Shown here one piece after another: positions 17,497-27,924 of a DNA stretch of 64,000 nt. The stretch comes from Tenacibaculum aiptasiae. GTDB taxonomy: Bacteria; Bacteroidota; Bacteroidia; Flavobacteriales; Flavobacteriaceae. The translations under genes and the position numbers were made by a program. The stretch covers positions 84,041 to 148,040 of the forward strand of contig NZ_WAAU01000024.1 of NCBI RefSeq assembly GCF_008806755.1, read 5' to 3'. Numbering within the stretch: the first letter of the stretch is position 1; every line of letters begins with the position of its first letter. Under the pieces are notes generated by a model, which saw nothing but the letters and a program-made list of their open reading frames with translations, did no database searches and had not been told where the DNA came from.

Positions 17497-19551
17497 ATGA
17501 AAAAAATAATAACCATACTAATTACCATATTCATCGTTAGTTTGAGTAATGCTCAAATTAATAGAGATTTAAAAAGAGCTCATAAATACTTTAATAGAAC
17601 TTTTTATAGCCAAGCCATTCCTTTATATGAAAAAGTTATTTCAGAAAACAAAAGTTATGAAGCTATAAGAAACTTAGCAGATGCTTATTATTTTCTAAAT
17701 AATATGAACAAGGCTTCAAAGTATTATAAATTACTTTTTAGAAAGTATCGTAAAATTATAAAAGAACCTTATTTTTTCAGGTATGCAAATGCCCTTAAAG
17801 CACAAGGAGAGTATAATAAGGCAAATAATTTACTCCGTTCTCATTATAAAGATGAGCAATTATCCGATTTAGAAAAATCAATAGTATACTTAGAAAATAT
17901 AGCTGCAATAGGTAATCGTTATAAAATTGAAAACCTAAATATCAATACAGAAAACTCAGAGTTTGGTGCTATTCAAAAAGGAAATTCAATAATTTTTGCA
18001 GCACCTAAAAAAGAAGAAGGTTATCACAAACGTTTTGGTTGGACCGGAAACAATTATTTAGACATTTATGAGGTTTCTGTTAATCAAATTAATGAAGAAA
18101 ATATTAAAAGTTTCTCTTCTTCAATTAACACAAAAGTTCACGAATCAAATATCATCTTTACCAAAGATGGAAAAACAGCATATTTCACCCGAAATAACTT
18201 AGTAAAAGGAAAACGAAAAAAGGACAATAAAAAAGTTACTCACGTCCAAATTTACAAAGCAGAACTCATTAAAGGAAAATGGAAAAACATAACTCCTTTA
18301 CCTTTTAATAGCAATGAGTATTCTACAGAGCATCCAGCATTAAGTAATGATGAAAAAACACTTTATTTTGCCTCTGACATGCCAAATGGATTTGGTTCGT
18401 TCGACATCTATTCGGTAACAATACACAACAATAATACTTATGGAGTTCCTAAAAATTTAGGTGCTACAATAAACACAGAAAAGAAAGAACAATTTCCTTT
18501 TGTTAGTAAAGATGGTAAATTATACTTCTCTTCAAACGGACATCCAGGTTTCGGTTCATTAGATGTTTTTGTTAGTGCAATAACCAATAATAAATACTCT
18601 AAACCAGATAATGTTGGGCTTCCTATAAATTCAGGATATGACGACTTTTCTTTTAACATCAATTCAGATACAAAAGAAGGTTTCTTTGCGTCAAACAGAC
18701 TTGAAGGAAAAGGAAGTGATGACATTTATAAAATTGTAGAAGAAAAACCTTTAGTTATTGAAGATTGTAAACAATACATTTCAGGAATAATTACTGATAT
18801 TGATACTGAAGAAATTTTACCTAATACTACAATTATCCTAAGTAATAAGACAACCAATAAAGTCACTGAAATTAATACCGATAATGAAGGTAAATTCTTT
18901 TTTACTGTTGCCTGTGAAACAACATACATTGTAAAGGCAATTAAAGAAGGCTATAAAACTGAACAAAGAACACTAAGCTTAAACAAGGAACGAAAAAAGA
19001 ACAACGATGCCTCAATGAGCTTGAAATCTATTTTACAACTAGAAAAAGAAAAAAGAGAAGCTATTGCTTTACAAAATGCTAAAGAAAAAGAATTAAAAAG
19101 AAAGCAAAACTTACAGCTAGAAATAGAAAAACAAAAAAAGATAAAAGAAATTATAGCTAAAGAAAAAGATATTGTTCCTAAAAATGGACAATTAGTTGTG
19201 AGAACAGATGATATTAACTTTGATTATAATCTTTGGTATTTAAGACGTGATACTAAAAAAGCAATAGACAAGGTTATCAAGCTTATGAAAAAATATCCTG
19301 ATATGGTTATGGAAGTAGGAACACATTCAGACATTAGAGGTAATAACAAATACAACTTAGAGTTATCGCAAAAAAGAGCTACAGCAGTAAGAATGTATTT
19401 TATGAAAAATGATATTGAACCTGATAGAATTACCGCTGTTGGTTATGGAGAAACAAAACCAATTGTAAAATGTAAAACAGAAGAAGATTGCTCAGAAGAA
19501 CAACACGAACTTAACAGACGATGTGAATTTGTAATTAAACAAATATTATAG
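17497..19551 (+). CDS. OmpA-family protein with TPR-like, PD40 and carboxypeptidase-regulatory-like regions
   Basis: 684 residues with signal peptide (1-20, ending SNAQ). N-terminal helical TPR-like region (30-130), PD40/WD40-like beta-propeller repeats (150-410; LSNDEKTLYFASD, VSKDGKLYFSSN), a carboxypeptidase-regulatory-like beta domain (about 428-500), a lysine/glutamate-rich coiled coil (505-550), and a C-terminal OmpA peptidoglycan-binding domain (565-684; VGTHSDIRGNNKYNLELSQKR). This architecture is the usual partner of PorP/SprF in type IX gene runs and is expected to link the outer membrane complex to the cell wall. It ends the operon; a terminator follows directly. Confidence 0.92.
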   Translation: MKKIITILITIFIVSLSNAQINRDLKRAHKYFNRTFYSQAIPLYEKVISENKSYEAIRNLADAYYFLNNMNKASKYYKLLFRKYRKIIKEPYFFRYANALKAQGEYNKANNLLRSHYKDEQLSDLEKSIVYLENIAAIGNRYKIENLNINTENSEFGAIQKGNSIIFAAPKKEEGYHKRFGWTGNNYLDIYEVSVNQINEENIKSFSSSINTKVHESNIIFTKDGKTAYFTRNNLVKGKRKKDNKKVTHVQIYKAELIKGKWKNITPLPFNSNEYSTEHPALSNDEKTLYFASDMPNGFGSFDIYSVTIHNNNTYGVPKNLGATINTEKKEQFPFVSKDGKLYFSSNGHPGFGSLDVFVSAITNNKYSKPDNVGLPINSGYDDFSFNINSDTKEGFFASNRLEGKGSDDIYKIVEEKPLVIEDCKQYISGIITDIDTEEILPNTTIILSNKTTNKVTEINTDNEGKFFFTVACETTYIVKAIKEGYKTEQRTLSLNKERKKNNDASMSLKSILQLEKEKREAIALQNAKEKELKRKQNLQLEIEKQKKIKEIIAKEKDIVPKNGQLVVRTDDINFDYNLWYLRRDTKKAIDKVIKLMKKYPDMVMEVGTHSDIRGNNKYNLELSQKRATAVRMYFMKNDIEPDRITAVGYGETKPIVKCKTEEDCSEEQHELNRRCEFVIKQIL

Positions 19552-19558
19552 ATAAATA

Positions 19559-19587
19559 TAAAAAGCAAGCTAAATGGCTTGCTTTTT
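19559..19587 (+). terminator. Terminator of the adhesin-PorP-OmpA operon
   Basis: Stem AAAAGCAAGC/GCTTGCTTTT around a TAAATG loop with a T-rich tail, 9 bp after the OmpA stop codon. Confidence 0.85.
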
Positions 19588-19734
19588 GTTTATACCAATA
19601 GAAATACTTTAAGTATCTTTAAGTCGAAACTCTTTGAATAGTTATGTTCACTCACTTAAAATCGGTGTTAACACATTGCTTATTGCATTGTTCATAAACA
19701 TTTAAGTGCTTTGAATAATTAAATGAATATAGTT

Positions 19735-22700
19735 ATGAAAAAACTAACCTCAATTATATTAGTGATCTTATTTTCAACCATTGTAAACGCTCAAAAAAAC
19801 TACAAAAACATGTGGGAAGAAGTTCATAAGTTTGAATTAGAAAACTTACCTAAATCAGCTTTAAAAGTTGTAGAGAAAATCTATGCAAAGGCAGAAAAAG
19901 AAAAGAATACTCCTCAACTAGTTAAAACCTTATTGTACAAGAGTAAGTTTTCTTTAACATTAGAGGAAAATTCGCAACTAAAAGTGATCAATCAATTCAA
20001 AAAACACATTGATCAAAGTGAATTTCCAACTAGCAATTTTTTAGAAAATATCTTAGCCAATCTCTACTGGCAATATTTCAATCAAAATAGGTGGAAGTTT
20101 TACAATAGAACTCAAACAAAAGAAAAAGTTGACCCTAATGATTTTAGAACATGGGATTTAAATACTTTGTTCAAAGAAATACATTTAACGTTCCAAAAAT
20201 CATTAGAAAATAAAAATCAATTACAACAAATTGATATTTATACATTTTCTGATATTTTAAATATTGTAAAAGGCTCTAAGAGATATAGACCAACGCTTTA
20301 TGATTTTTTAGCACACAATGCATTAGAATTTTATAAAACAACAGAAACAAATATTACCAAGCCAGCGTATCAATTTAAATTAAATAATAAAAAATATCTT
20401 AGCGATGTTGGTACTTTCAGTTCACTAAAATTAGAAAGTAAAGATTCATTATCACTTCAATTTAATGCTTTAAAAATCTATCAAGATTTAATCAACTTTC
20501 ATAAAAAAAATAACAAAAGAGCTTTAGTTGACGTTGATTTACATCGTTTAGCCTTTGTTAACCAACATGCCGTTTTTAGTAACAAACAGCAAATACTTAT
20601 AGCAACTTTAATCGCATCGCAAAATAACTTAAAAGGCAATGAGCTTTCTGGTTTATACGCTTACGAATTAGCAAAATCTTATAATGAACTAGGTAATTTG
20701 TACAAACCAGAAAAAAACACCGAATATCGATTTAAAAATAAAGAAGCGCTTGCTATATGTAATGATATTATAAAACAATTTCCTAAAAGTAAAGGAGCAT
20801 TAAAATGCCGTACTTTAAAGAATAAAATACTAGAAAAAACAATTCAATTAACTACTGAAAAAAATATTCCTTCAAACCAATTTTCTAAAACATTAGTAAA
20901 CTATAAAAATTTAAATCAAATTTATTTCAGTGCTTACGAAATAAGTAAATCAGAATTAGAAAAATTAGAAAAGAGTTATCAGAAAAAAGAAAAAATTGAA
21001 TTAATCAACACCTTAAAAAAAGTAAATTCTTGGTCTTCAAAATTAAAAAATGAAAACGATTACCAACAACATACAAGTGAGGTAATAATTCCTAAACTAG
21101 GATTAGGAAACTATTTAATAGTTGCTTCAACTTCTAAAAACTTAGAAGAAGCAATTATAGGTACAACTGATATTCAAGTAACAAATTTAGCACTAATAGC
21201 TAGAAATAATGATGGAAGAAAAACCTATCAAGTAGTTGATAGGAATACAGGAAAACCAATAAAAAATGCTAAAGTCAAATTCACTAACAATCCTAACCGT
21301 TATGAGAAAAAAATAGACAAATATTTCACTACTGATCATAATGGAGAATTTACTTACAATCCAAGTAGATATTACTATAATGTAATAGCTACCGTAAGTC
21401 ACCAAAATGATACAGCTATTTTTAAACCGTTTTATTTAAACAAACGTTTCAAAAATAACGACGATTATAAATCACACATTCAAACCTTTTTATTTACCGA
21501 TAGAAGCATATACCGTCCTGGGCAAATCGTTCATTTTAAAGGGATATCGATGAAGGTTTTTAAAAACAAATCGGAAGTTGTTACTAATAAAAATGCTATC
21601 GTTAATTTTTATGATGTTAATTATCAAATCATAAAAACTTTAGAATTGAAAACCAATAATTTTGGTTCTTTTTCAAGTACTTTAACAATACCAAATACAG
21701 GACTTACAGGAAGCTTTACTATTGAAGTAGAAGTTGAAGGTAGAGAAAATTCAACAAGAATAGCTGTAGAAGAATATAAGCGCCCAAAATTTGAAACAGA
21801 CTTTAATCCAATTACGCAATCGTACAAAATAAACGATAGTGTTACGGTAAAAGGATTTGCAAAAGCATATTCAGGTGCCAGTATAACCGATGCAAAAGTT
21901 ATGTACAGAGTACATAGAAAAGTACAATATCCTAGATGGTGGTATTGGTACAAACCAAGTTTTGTTTCAGAACCACAAGAAATAACTTTCGGAGAAAGTA
22001 CTACAGATGGTTCAGGTAACTTTACAATCAAGTTCAAAGCTTTAGCAGATGAAAGTGTTTCTAAAGATAATCTTCCAATTTTTACCTATGAAGTTACCGC
22101 GGATGTAACAGATATCAACGGAGAAACAAGAAGCTCTACTACTTCAGTAAAGGTTGGTTATCATAGCTTAATTGCTACTATTGACATGGAGAATTCAATA
22201 GATAAATCGATTAAGAATAATTCATTTAAAATTGATACAAAAAATCTAAACGACGAATTTGTAGCGGCTAATGGAACAATTAAAATATACAAACTACAAG
22301 CACCGAATTATCCGTTAAGAAAACGTCCATGGAAAGCACCAGATTATCAAATAATACCAAAAAAAGAATTTATCAATAAGTTTCCTCATGAGGCATATCA
22401 AAACGAAGATAATGTGTACCAATGGAAAAAAGGTAAATTGGTTTTTGAAACAAAGTTCAATACAGTAAAAGAAAAAGAAATCCAGTTAAAAAACATTAAA
22501 AAATGGACTTCTGGAAACTATGTAGTTGAGTTAAATACCAAAGATAAATTTGATCAAAAAGTAACCGACAAGCATTTCTTTTCGGTATATTCTTTAAAAG
22601 ATAAGCTTCCTTCTGACAACAAATTAGTACAGGTAACAACAGACAAAGAAAACTACAAAGCTGGTGATACTGCTATACTAACTATTAGTTCTAATTCGGA

Positions 22701-25700
22701 AGATATTACAGTAATGCTTTTTGTAGAAAAGAAACATCAAATTACTAGTTCTTATTACATAAAACTGGATAAGAATAGTAAAACTATAAAAATCCCTATA
22801 ACTAAAGAGGATATTGGCGGATTTGGTATTACTTATTATTTTACCAATTATAATGCATTTGAACAAGAAGCAATAAGCATATCTGTTCCATATCCAAGTA
22901 CAGATTTAGAAATTATCACAAATACGTTTAGAGATAAACTACAACCAGGTGCCAACGAAACTTGGAAATTTACCATAAAAGGAACACAAAAAGATAAGTT
23001 AGCTGCTGAATTATTGGCAAGTATGTACGATGCTTCCTTAGATCAGTTTAACGCACACCAATGGCAATTCAATCCAATTGAAAAACCAATTTATCATGCG
23101 TATAACACAGCTACGGCCAATCAAAGTTTTGGAAACACTCGATTTAACATACATAATTATTCAGATAGAAAAACCAACTATAGTTTCCCACAACAAAGTT
23201 ATGACCGTTTAAATTGGTTTGGATTTAGTTTCACCAATAGAAGTTGGGCTAACAGGCAATACTTGAGTAATCTATCTATTCAACGTACTAATTTTGATGG
23301 AACTCTTACAGGAGTTGTAGAAGACGAAAGCGGTCCATTACCTGGCGTTACTGTTATTATTAAAGGAACCAATTACGGAACTGAAACAGATTTTGATGGG
23401 AACTTTAATATAAAAGTAAACAAAGGAGATGTTTTAGTATTTAGCTTTATTGGGATGGTAACTGTAGAAAAAACAGTTAGTGATTTCAAACATCTTTTCA
23501 TCGGTATGGATAATGACAATGTTTTAGATGAAGTAGTAGTCGTAGCTTACGGAATTTCTAGAAGCGATAACAACAATACTAGAATGAGAGCAAAAGTCTC
23601 AGCTCCTGCAATGTCTGCTCTAGAAGGAGAAGCAGCTGGTGTAGCAGTAATGGATAAAGAATGGACACCTAAAAATTCCTCTAAGAAATATCAAGATATA
23701 AATACTGAAAAAGAAGACTTTTCAAAAGGAATACAGATCCGTAAAAACTTACAAGAAACAGCTTTCTTCTATCCGCATTTAACAACTGATGCAAAAGGAA
23801 ATGTTTCATTTAATTTTACAGTTCCTGAAGCTTTAACAAAATGGAAGCTACAGTTATTAGCACATACCAAAAACTTACACTCAGCTACAAAAACCTTAAC
23901 AACGGTTACACAAAAAGAGTTGATGGTAGTTCCAAATGCGCCACGTTTTTTAAGAGAAGGTGATAAAATTACCTTAAGTGCAAAAATTTCCAACTTATCA
24001 GATAAAAACTTACAAGGTTTAGCACAGCTTATACTAAGCGATGTCATTACAGGAAAAGAAATTAACTTGTTAGATAACTCTACAAAAAATCAATCATTTA
24101 CTGTAGATAAGGATGGAAACACTAATGTATCTTGGAATTTAACTATTCCAACTACAGTACAAGCAGTTCAATACAAAGTAATAGCAAAAGCAGGTGATTT
24201 TTCTGACGGTGAGCAAAATGCTTTGCCAGTATTATCTAACAGAATGTTAGTAACAGAAACCTTACCAATGTGGGTTCGCTCAAATCAGACAAAAACATTT
24301 ACATTAAATAAACTTAAAAATCATACCTCAACAACGTTAAAAAACCATAAACTAACTTTAGAGGTTACTTCAAATCCAGCATGGTATGCGGTACAAGCAT
24401 TACCGTATTTAATGGAATATCCATACGAATGTTCAGAACAAACATTTGCACGTTATTATGCCAATACTCTAGCAAGTCATATTGCAAATTCTAATCCTAG
24501 AATTCAAGAAGTATTTAATCAATGGAAAACAAGTGAAGCATTGCTTTCTAATCTTGAAAAAAATCAAGAATTAAAATCCTTAATTATTCAAGAAACACCA
24601 TGGTTACGAGATGCGCAATCAGAAACTGAGCAGAAGAAAAGAATTGCATTGTTGTTTGATTTAAACAAAATGAAAAACGAACAACATAAAGCAGTTAATA
24701 AACTTCAAAACATGCAAATGAGCAATGGTGGTTTTCCTTGGTTTAAAGGAGGATACTACCCTAGTCGTTATATCACCAATTATATTGCAAGTGGTTTTGG
24801 ACATTTAAAGCATCTTGGTATTAGCCAATTTGATTCAAAAACTACTGCTATAATTAATAAAACAGTACAGTTTTTAGACCTTGAAATAGAAAATCAATAT
24901 CAAGAATTATTAAAAGAAGCACAACGTGTAAAAGAGAGAAATGGAGAGAAAAAGTATATAGAATACTTAGCTAAGAACCATGTAAACTATTTTGTTTTAC
25001 AGTATTTATACATGCGTAGTTTTTATAATGATATTACAATTGGTAACGAAACAAAAAAAGCTATTGATTATTACACAAAGCAAACAGCTAAATATTGGGA
25101 TCAACAAAACTTGTACGGTAAGGGATTGGTTGCATTAATTCAACATAGAACAGGAACTAAAACAATTGCAAACAAAATTCTAAAATCATTAAAAGAAAAT
25201 AGTATTACTTCTAATGAATTAGGAATGTACTGGAAGGCTAACAAACCAAGTTGGTTTTGGTATCAAGCACCTATTGAAACACAATCTTTACTGATTGAAG
25301 CTTTTTCTGAAATAGAAAACGACACCAAAACAATTGATAATTTAAAAATATGGTTATTGAAAAACAAGCAAGTAAGCCAATGGAAAACTACCAAAGCAAC
25401 TTCAGAAGCAGTGTATGCATTACTATTACAAGGTAGCGATTGGATATCAGTAACCGATGCTGTTGATGTTACTTTAGGCGACCTTAAAATTGAACCAAGT
25501 AAAATGCCAGCAGTAAAAGTAGAAGCAGAAACAGGTTATTTTAAAACTTCTTGGAATACTTCTGAAATCACTAAAAAAATGAGTGAAGTAACCATTTCTA
25601 AAAAAGGAAAAGGTATTGCTTGGGGAGGTTTATATTGGCAGTATTTTGAAGATTTAGATAAAATTACTTCAGCAAAAACACCTTTACAATTAGAAAAGAA

Positions 25701-26100
25701 ATTATTTAAAAAAGTAAACTCAGATACTGGTAAAAAACTTATTGAAATAACCGACAAAACTTCATTAAAAGTTGGTGATTTAATTACCACAAGAATTATA
25801 TTACGTTCTGATAGAAATATCGAATTTATCCATATGAAAGATATGCGTGCTAGTGGTGTTGAACCAGTAAATGTATTATCAGAATACAAGTGGCAAGACG
25901 GTTTAGGATATTACCAAAGTACTAAAGACGCTGCTACAAACTTCTTTTTCGATTACTTACCCAAAGGAGTATATGTTTTCGAATACGATGTAAGAGTAAA
26001 TAATGCTGGTAACTTTAGCAATGGAATTACTACAATTCAAAGTATGTATGCTCCTGAATTTAGTAGCCACAGTAAAGGAACACGTATAACAGTTAAATAA
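19735..26100 (+). CDS. Alpha-2-macroglobulin-like protein with an inserted carboxypeptidase-regulatory/TonB-receptor-like segment
   Basis: 2121 residues from ATG at 19735 (an ATG at 19723 would add four residues); signal peptide ends TIVNAQ. N-terminal 1-500 is helical/unique; 500-1130 holds macroglobulin-type beta domains, with the MG2 hallmark FTDRSIYRPGQIVHFKGI near residue 590. Residues about 1191-1275 form a separate domain starting LTGVVEDESGPLPGVTV and ending DEVVVVAYG, the transition motif seen at the N-terminus of SusC-like receptors. The macroglobulin core resumes (FFYPHLTTDAKGNVSFNFTVPEALTKW). The thioester motif CSEQ is intact, with Cys at 1566, followed by an alpha-helical thioester domain. 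The family traps proteases covalently; the envelope is the likely site. No penicillin-binding protein 1C neighbour is present. Confidence 0.88.
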   Translation: MKKLTSIILVILFSTIVNAQKNYKNMWEEVHKFELENLPKSALKVVEKIYAKAEKEKNTPQLVKTLLYKSKFSLTLEENSQLKVINQFKKHIDQSEFPTSNFLENILANLYWQYFNQNRWKFYNRTQTKEKVDPNDFRTWDLNTLFKEIHLTFQKSLENKNQLQQIDIYTFSDILNIVKGSKRYRPTLYDFLAHNALEFYKTTETNITKPAYQFKLNNKKYLSDVGTFSSLKLESKDSLSLQFNALKIYQDLINFHKKNNKRALVDVDLHRLAFVNQHAVFSNKQQILIATLIASQNNLKGNELSGLYAYELAKSYNELGNLYKPEKNTEYRFKNKEALAICNDIIKQFPKSKGALKCRTLKNKILEKTIQLTTEKNIPSNQFSKTLVNYKNLNQIYFSAYEISKSELEKLEKSYQKKEKIELINTLKKVNSWSSKLKNENDYQQHTSEVIIPKLGLGNYLIVASTSKNLEEAIIGTTDIQVTNLALIARNNDGRKTYQVVDRNTGKPIKNAKVKFTNNPNRYEKKIDKYFTTDHNGEFTYNPSRYYYNVIATVSHQNDTAIFKPFYLNKRFKNNDDYKSHIQTFLFTDRSIYRPGQIVHFKGISMKVFKNKSEVVTNKNAIVNFYDVNYQIIKTLELKTNNFGSFSSTLTIPNTGLTGSFTIEVEVEGRENSTRIAVEEYKRPKFETDFNPITQSYKINDSVTVKGFAKAYSGASITDAKVMYRVHRKVQYPRWWYWYKPSFVSEPQEITFGESTTDGSGNFTIKFKALADESVSKDNLPIFTYEVTADVTDINGETRSSTTSVKVGYHSLIATIDMENSIDKSIKNNSFKIDTKNLNDEFVAANGTIKIYKLQAPNYPLRKRPWKAPDYQIIPKKEFINKFPHEAYQNEDNVYQWKKGKLVFETKFNTVKEKEIQLKNIKKWTSGNYVVELNTKDKFDQKVTDKHFFSVYSLKDKLPSDNKLVQVTTDKENYKAGDTAILTISSNSEDITVMLFVEKKHQITSSYYIKLDKNSKTIKIPITKEDIGGFGITYYFTNYNAFEQEAISISVPYPSTDLEIITNTFRDKLQPGANETWKFTIKGTQKDKLAAELLASMYDASLDQFNAHQWQFNPIEKPIYHAYNTATANQSFGNTRFNIHNYSDRKTNYSFPQQSYDRLNWFGFSFTNRSWANRQYLSNLSIQRTNFDGTLTGVVEDESGPLPGVTVIIKGTNYGTETDFDGNFNIKVNKGDVLVFSFIGMVTVEKTVSDFKHLFIGMDNDNVLDEVVVVAYGISRSDNNNTRMRAKVSAPAMSALEGEAAGVAVMDKEWTPKNSSKKYQDINTEKEDFSKGIQIRKNLQETAFFYPHLTTDAKGNVSFNFTVPEALTKWKLQLLAHTKNLHSATKTLTTVTQKELMVVPNAPRFLREGDKITLSAKISNLSDKNLQGLAQLILSDVITGKEINLLDNSTKNQSFTVDKDGNTNVSWNLTIPTTVQAVQYKVIAKAGDFSDGEQNALPVLSNRMLVTETLPMWVRSNQTKTFTLNKLKNHTSTTLKNHKLTLEVTSNPAWYAVQALPYLMEYPYECSEQTFARYYANTLASHIANSNPRIQEVFNQWKTSEALLSNLEKNQELKSLIIQETPWLRDAQSETEQKKRIALLFDLNKMKNEQHKAVNKLQNMQMSNGGFPWFKGGYYPSRYITNYIASGFGHLKHLGISQFDSKTTAIINKTVQFLDLEIENQYQELLKEAQRVKERNGEKKYIEYLAKNHVNYFVLQYLYMRSFYNDITIGNETKKAIDYYTKQTAKYWDQQNLYGKGLVALIQHRTGTKTIANKILKSLKENSITSNELGMYWKANKPSWFWYQAPIETQSLLIEAFSEIENDTKTIDNLKIWLLKNKQVSQWKTTKATSEAVYALLLQGSDWISVTDAVDVTLGDLKIEPSKMPAVKVEAETGYFKTSWNTSEITKKMSEVTISKKGKGIAWGGLYWQYFEDLDKITSAKTPLQLEKKLFKKVNSDTGKKLIEITDKTSLKVGDLITTRIILRSDRNIEFIHMKDMRASGVEPVNVLSEYKWQDGLGYYQSTKDAATNFFFDYLPKGVYVFEYDVRVNNAGNFSNGITTIQSMYAPEFSSHSKGTRITVK

Positions 26101-26106
26101 AATTAT

Positions 26107-26838
26107 TTAAAAGCTTAAACGCTCTTTAAATATATAGGATTGCCTTCTGGAGATTTCTATTTCTTCTCCAGATTGCATTTCTATTTTTAATTTCCCATTA
26201 AACCATGCCACTACTTTTTTTACATGGTTAATGTTTATTATTTGCTGTCTGTTAGCTCTAAAAAACAATGCCTCTGGTAACTTTTCTTCTATTTGCGCAA
26301 GCGACTTATATATGAGTGGCTTATTGTCTTCAAAAAACACTCTAGTATAGTTTCCTACAATTTCAAATAGAGTTATATGTTTTATTTTCACCAACCAACA
26401 ACGCTCTCCCTCTTTTATAAAAATTTGTTTTTCTGGACTTAACTTATTTGCTGTTTTTTCTTCTTTACTATCATCTTTACTATGCTCTTCTACAACTTTC
26501 TCTATAGTTTTAGCAAAACGCTTCGGATTAATTGGTTTTAATAAATAATCAAAGGCATTGTATTCAAATGATTTGATAGCATATTCATCAAAAGCTGTTG
26601 TAAAAATAGTTATAGGAACTTCATCTAACATTTCCAAAAGCTCAAAACCGTCTTTCTCTGGCATATTAATATCCAAAAACAATAAATCAGGATTCTTTTT
26701 TGTAATCAATTCAAAGCCTTCATCTACATTTTCAGCTTCTCCTTCCAATACTATTTCCTTATGCTCTTTTAATAACTCTTTCAACTCATTTCTAGCCAAA
26801 CGAGAATCTTCTACTATAACCGCTTTTAATTGTTTCAT
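26107..26838 (-). CDS. LytTR-family response regulator
   Basis: 243 residues. N-terminal receiver domain: DS at 11-12, phosphoacceptor Asp56 in LLFLDINMP, conserved Thr in FTTAF and Lys in LLKPI. Residues about 145-243 form a LytTR DNA-binding domain (IFIKEGERCWLVKIKHITLFE, FFRANRQQIININHV, EIEISRRQSYIFKERL). It overlaps the upstream sensor kinase gene by 4 bp (ATGA type), so the pair is made together. LytTR regulators typically bind spaced direct repeats; targets are not evident from position. Confidence 0.93.
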   Translation of the reverse strand: MKQLKAVIVEDSRLARNELKELLKEHKEIVLEGEAENVDEGFELITKKNPDLLFLDINMPEKDGFELLEMLDEVPITIFTTAFDEYAIKSFEYNAFDYLLKPINPKRFAKTIEKVVEEHSKDDSKEEKTANKLSPEKQIFIKEGERCWLVKIKHITLFEIVGNYTRVFFEDNKPLIYKSLAQIEEKLPEALFFRANRQQIININHVKKVVAWFNGKLKIEMQSGEEIEISRRQSYIFKERLSF

Positions 26839-27872
26839 AATAATGGTATTTCTATAATAGCAACAACTTCTTTTTCTCTTTCCTCTAAACTAAAAACAGC
26901 CTTAGACTCATACAATAACTCTAATCGTTTTTTTATATTCTCTACCCCTACCTGAGTAGTTTTATTGTCTTTTTTTAAAACTCCTGAATTTATAACACTG
27001 ATGAATAGTTTCTCAGAATCTACCTTAGTTGATAATAAAACTCTTCCTCCTTCTTTTAATTTAGAAATCCCATGTTTAATAGCATTTTCTATTAGCATTT
27101 GAACGAGCATTGGAGGTATTTGTACACTAAGAGATGAATTATCTATTACAGTCTCATAATGCAATCTATTTTCAAATTGAATTTTAGAAATATCAATATA
27201 CTTTTCTACCATTTCCAATTCGTCTTCCAATGCAATGGTTGTAATTGAATTTTGAGTAAGTGCGTAGCGTAACGTTTCTGATAATGATGTTAACATTTGT
27301 CTTGCTTTTCCTACATCTTCTAACATTAACCCCCTAATATTATTTAAACTATTAAACATAAAATGAGGATTAATTTGTCCTTTTAAAGTATTTAACTGCG
27401 ATTCTTTTAAAGTTGCTTGCAAAACTAGGTTTTTCATCTTAGCTTCTTTTACCTCAGTATACAGATTAAATGCGGTAAAAGACACAAACCATATGATCCA
27501 ATTAAGCCAATTAAAAATACGAGTTGCAAACTTACCGTGGTAACTTGATTTATTCAGAAAATATTCATGTAACAAATCTATCAAAGGCCAAAAAACATAA
27601 TTAAAAATAACAGAAGCAATTAGCATTAACAAAACTAAATACAAGGCTTTAACAGTAACTTTTTTATTTTTAGTAAATGTTTCTAAACCAATTTGAATAA
27701 CTCCTGTTAATAGTACACCTAAGAAAAACCAAAGCATACATTCTGAAACCAGATAATAGATTAGCTCCCTACTTTTTCCTAAATCACTAATTTTCATCAC
27801 ATATGAAGACATTAATGTAATTGCCCACACACTGTAATTAGGTATTGCTTTTTTTGAGAAAAAATAATTCAT
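26835..27872 (-). CDS. LytS/YehU-type membrane sensor histidine kinase
   Basis: 345 residues. Several transmembrane helices in residues 1-140, a short coiled segment, then the His_kinase motif QINPHFMFNSLNNIR with His170, and a C-terminal ATPase region with the N box LVQMLIENAIKHG and a final GVENIKKRL. This is the sensor of the LytTR pair and its 3' end overlaps the regulator by 4 bp. The stimulus is unknown. Confidence 0.93.
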   Translation of the reverse strand: MNYFFSKKAIPNYSVWAITLMSSYVMKISDLGKSRELIYYLVSECMLWFFLGVLLTGVIQIGLETFTKNKKVTVKALYLVLLMLIASVIFNYVFWPLIDLLHEYFLNKSSYHGKFATRIFNWLNWIIWFVSFTAFNLYTEVKEAKMKNLVLQATLKESQLNTLKGQINPHFMFNSLNNIRGLMLEDVGKARQMLTSLSETLRYALTQNSITTIALEDELEMVEKYIDISKIQFENRLHYETVIDNSSLSVQIPPMLVQMLIENAIKHGISKLKEGGRVLLSTKVDSEKLFISVINSGVLKKDNKTTQVGVENIKKRLELLYESKAVFSLEEREKEVVAIIEIPLL

Positions 27873-27924
27873 CTTTAAATTTCTTATAGCTATTGTTAGA
27901 AGTTATTCAAAAAAGTAAATGTAT

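Noticed and set aside
26107..27872. LytTR pair as regulator of the peptide elements
   Set aside because: It is about 27 kb away with no motif link; only the general binding style matches.
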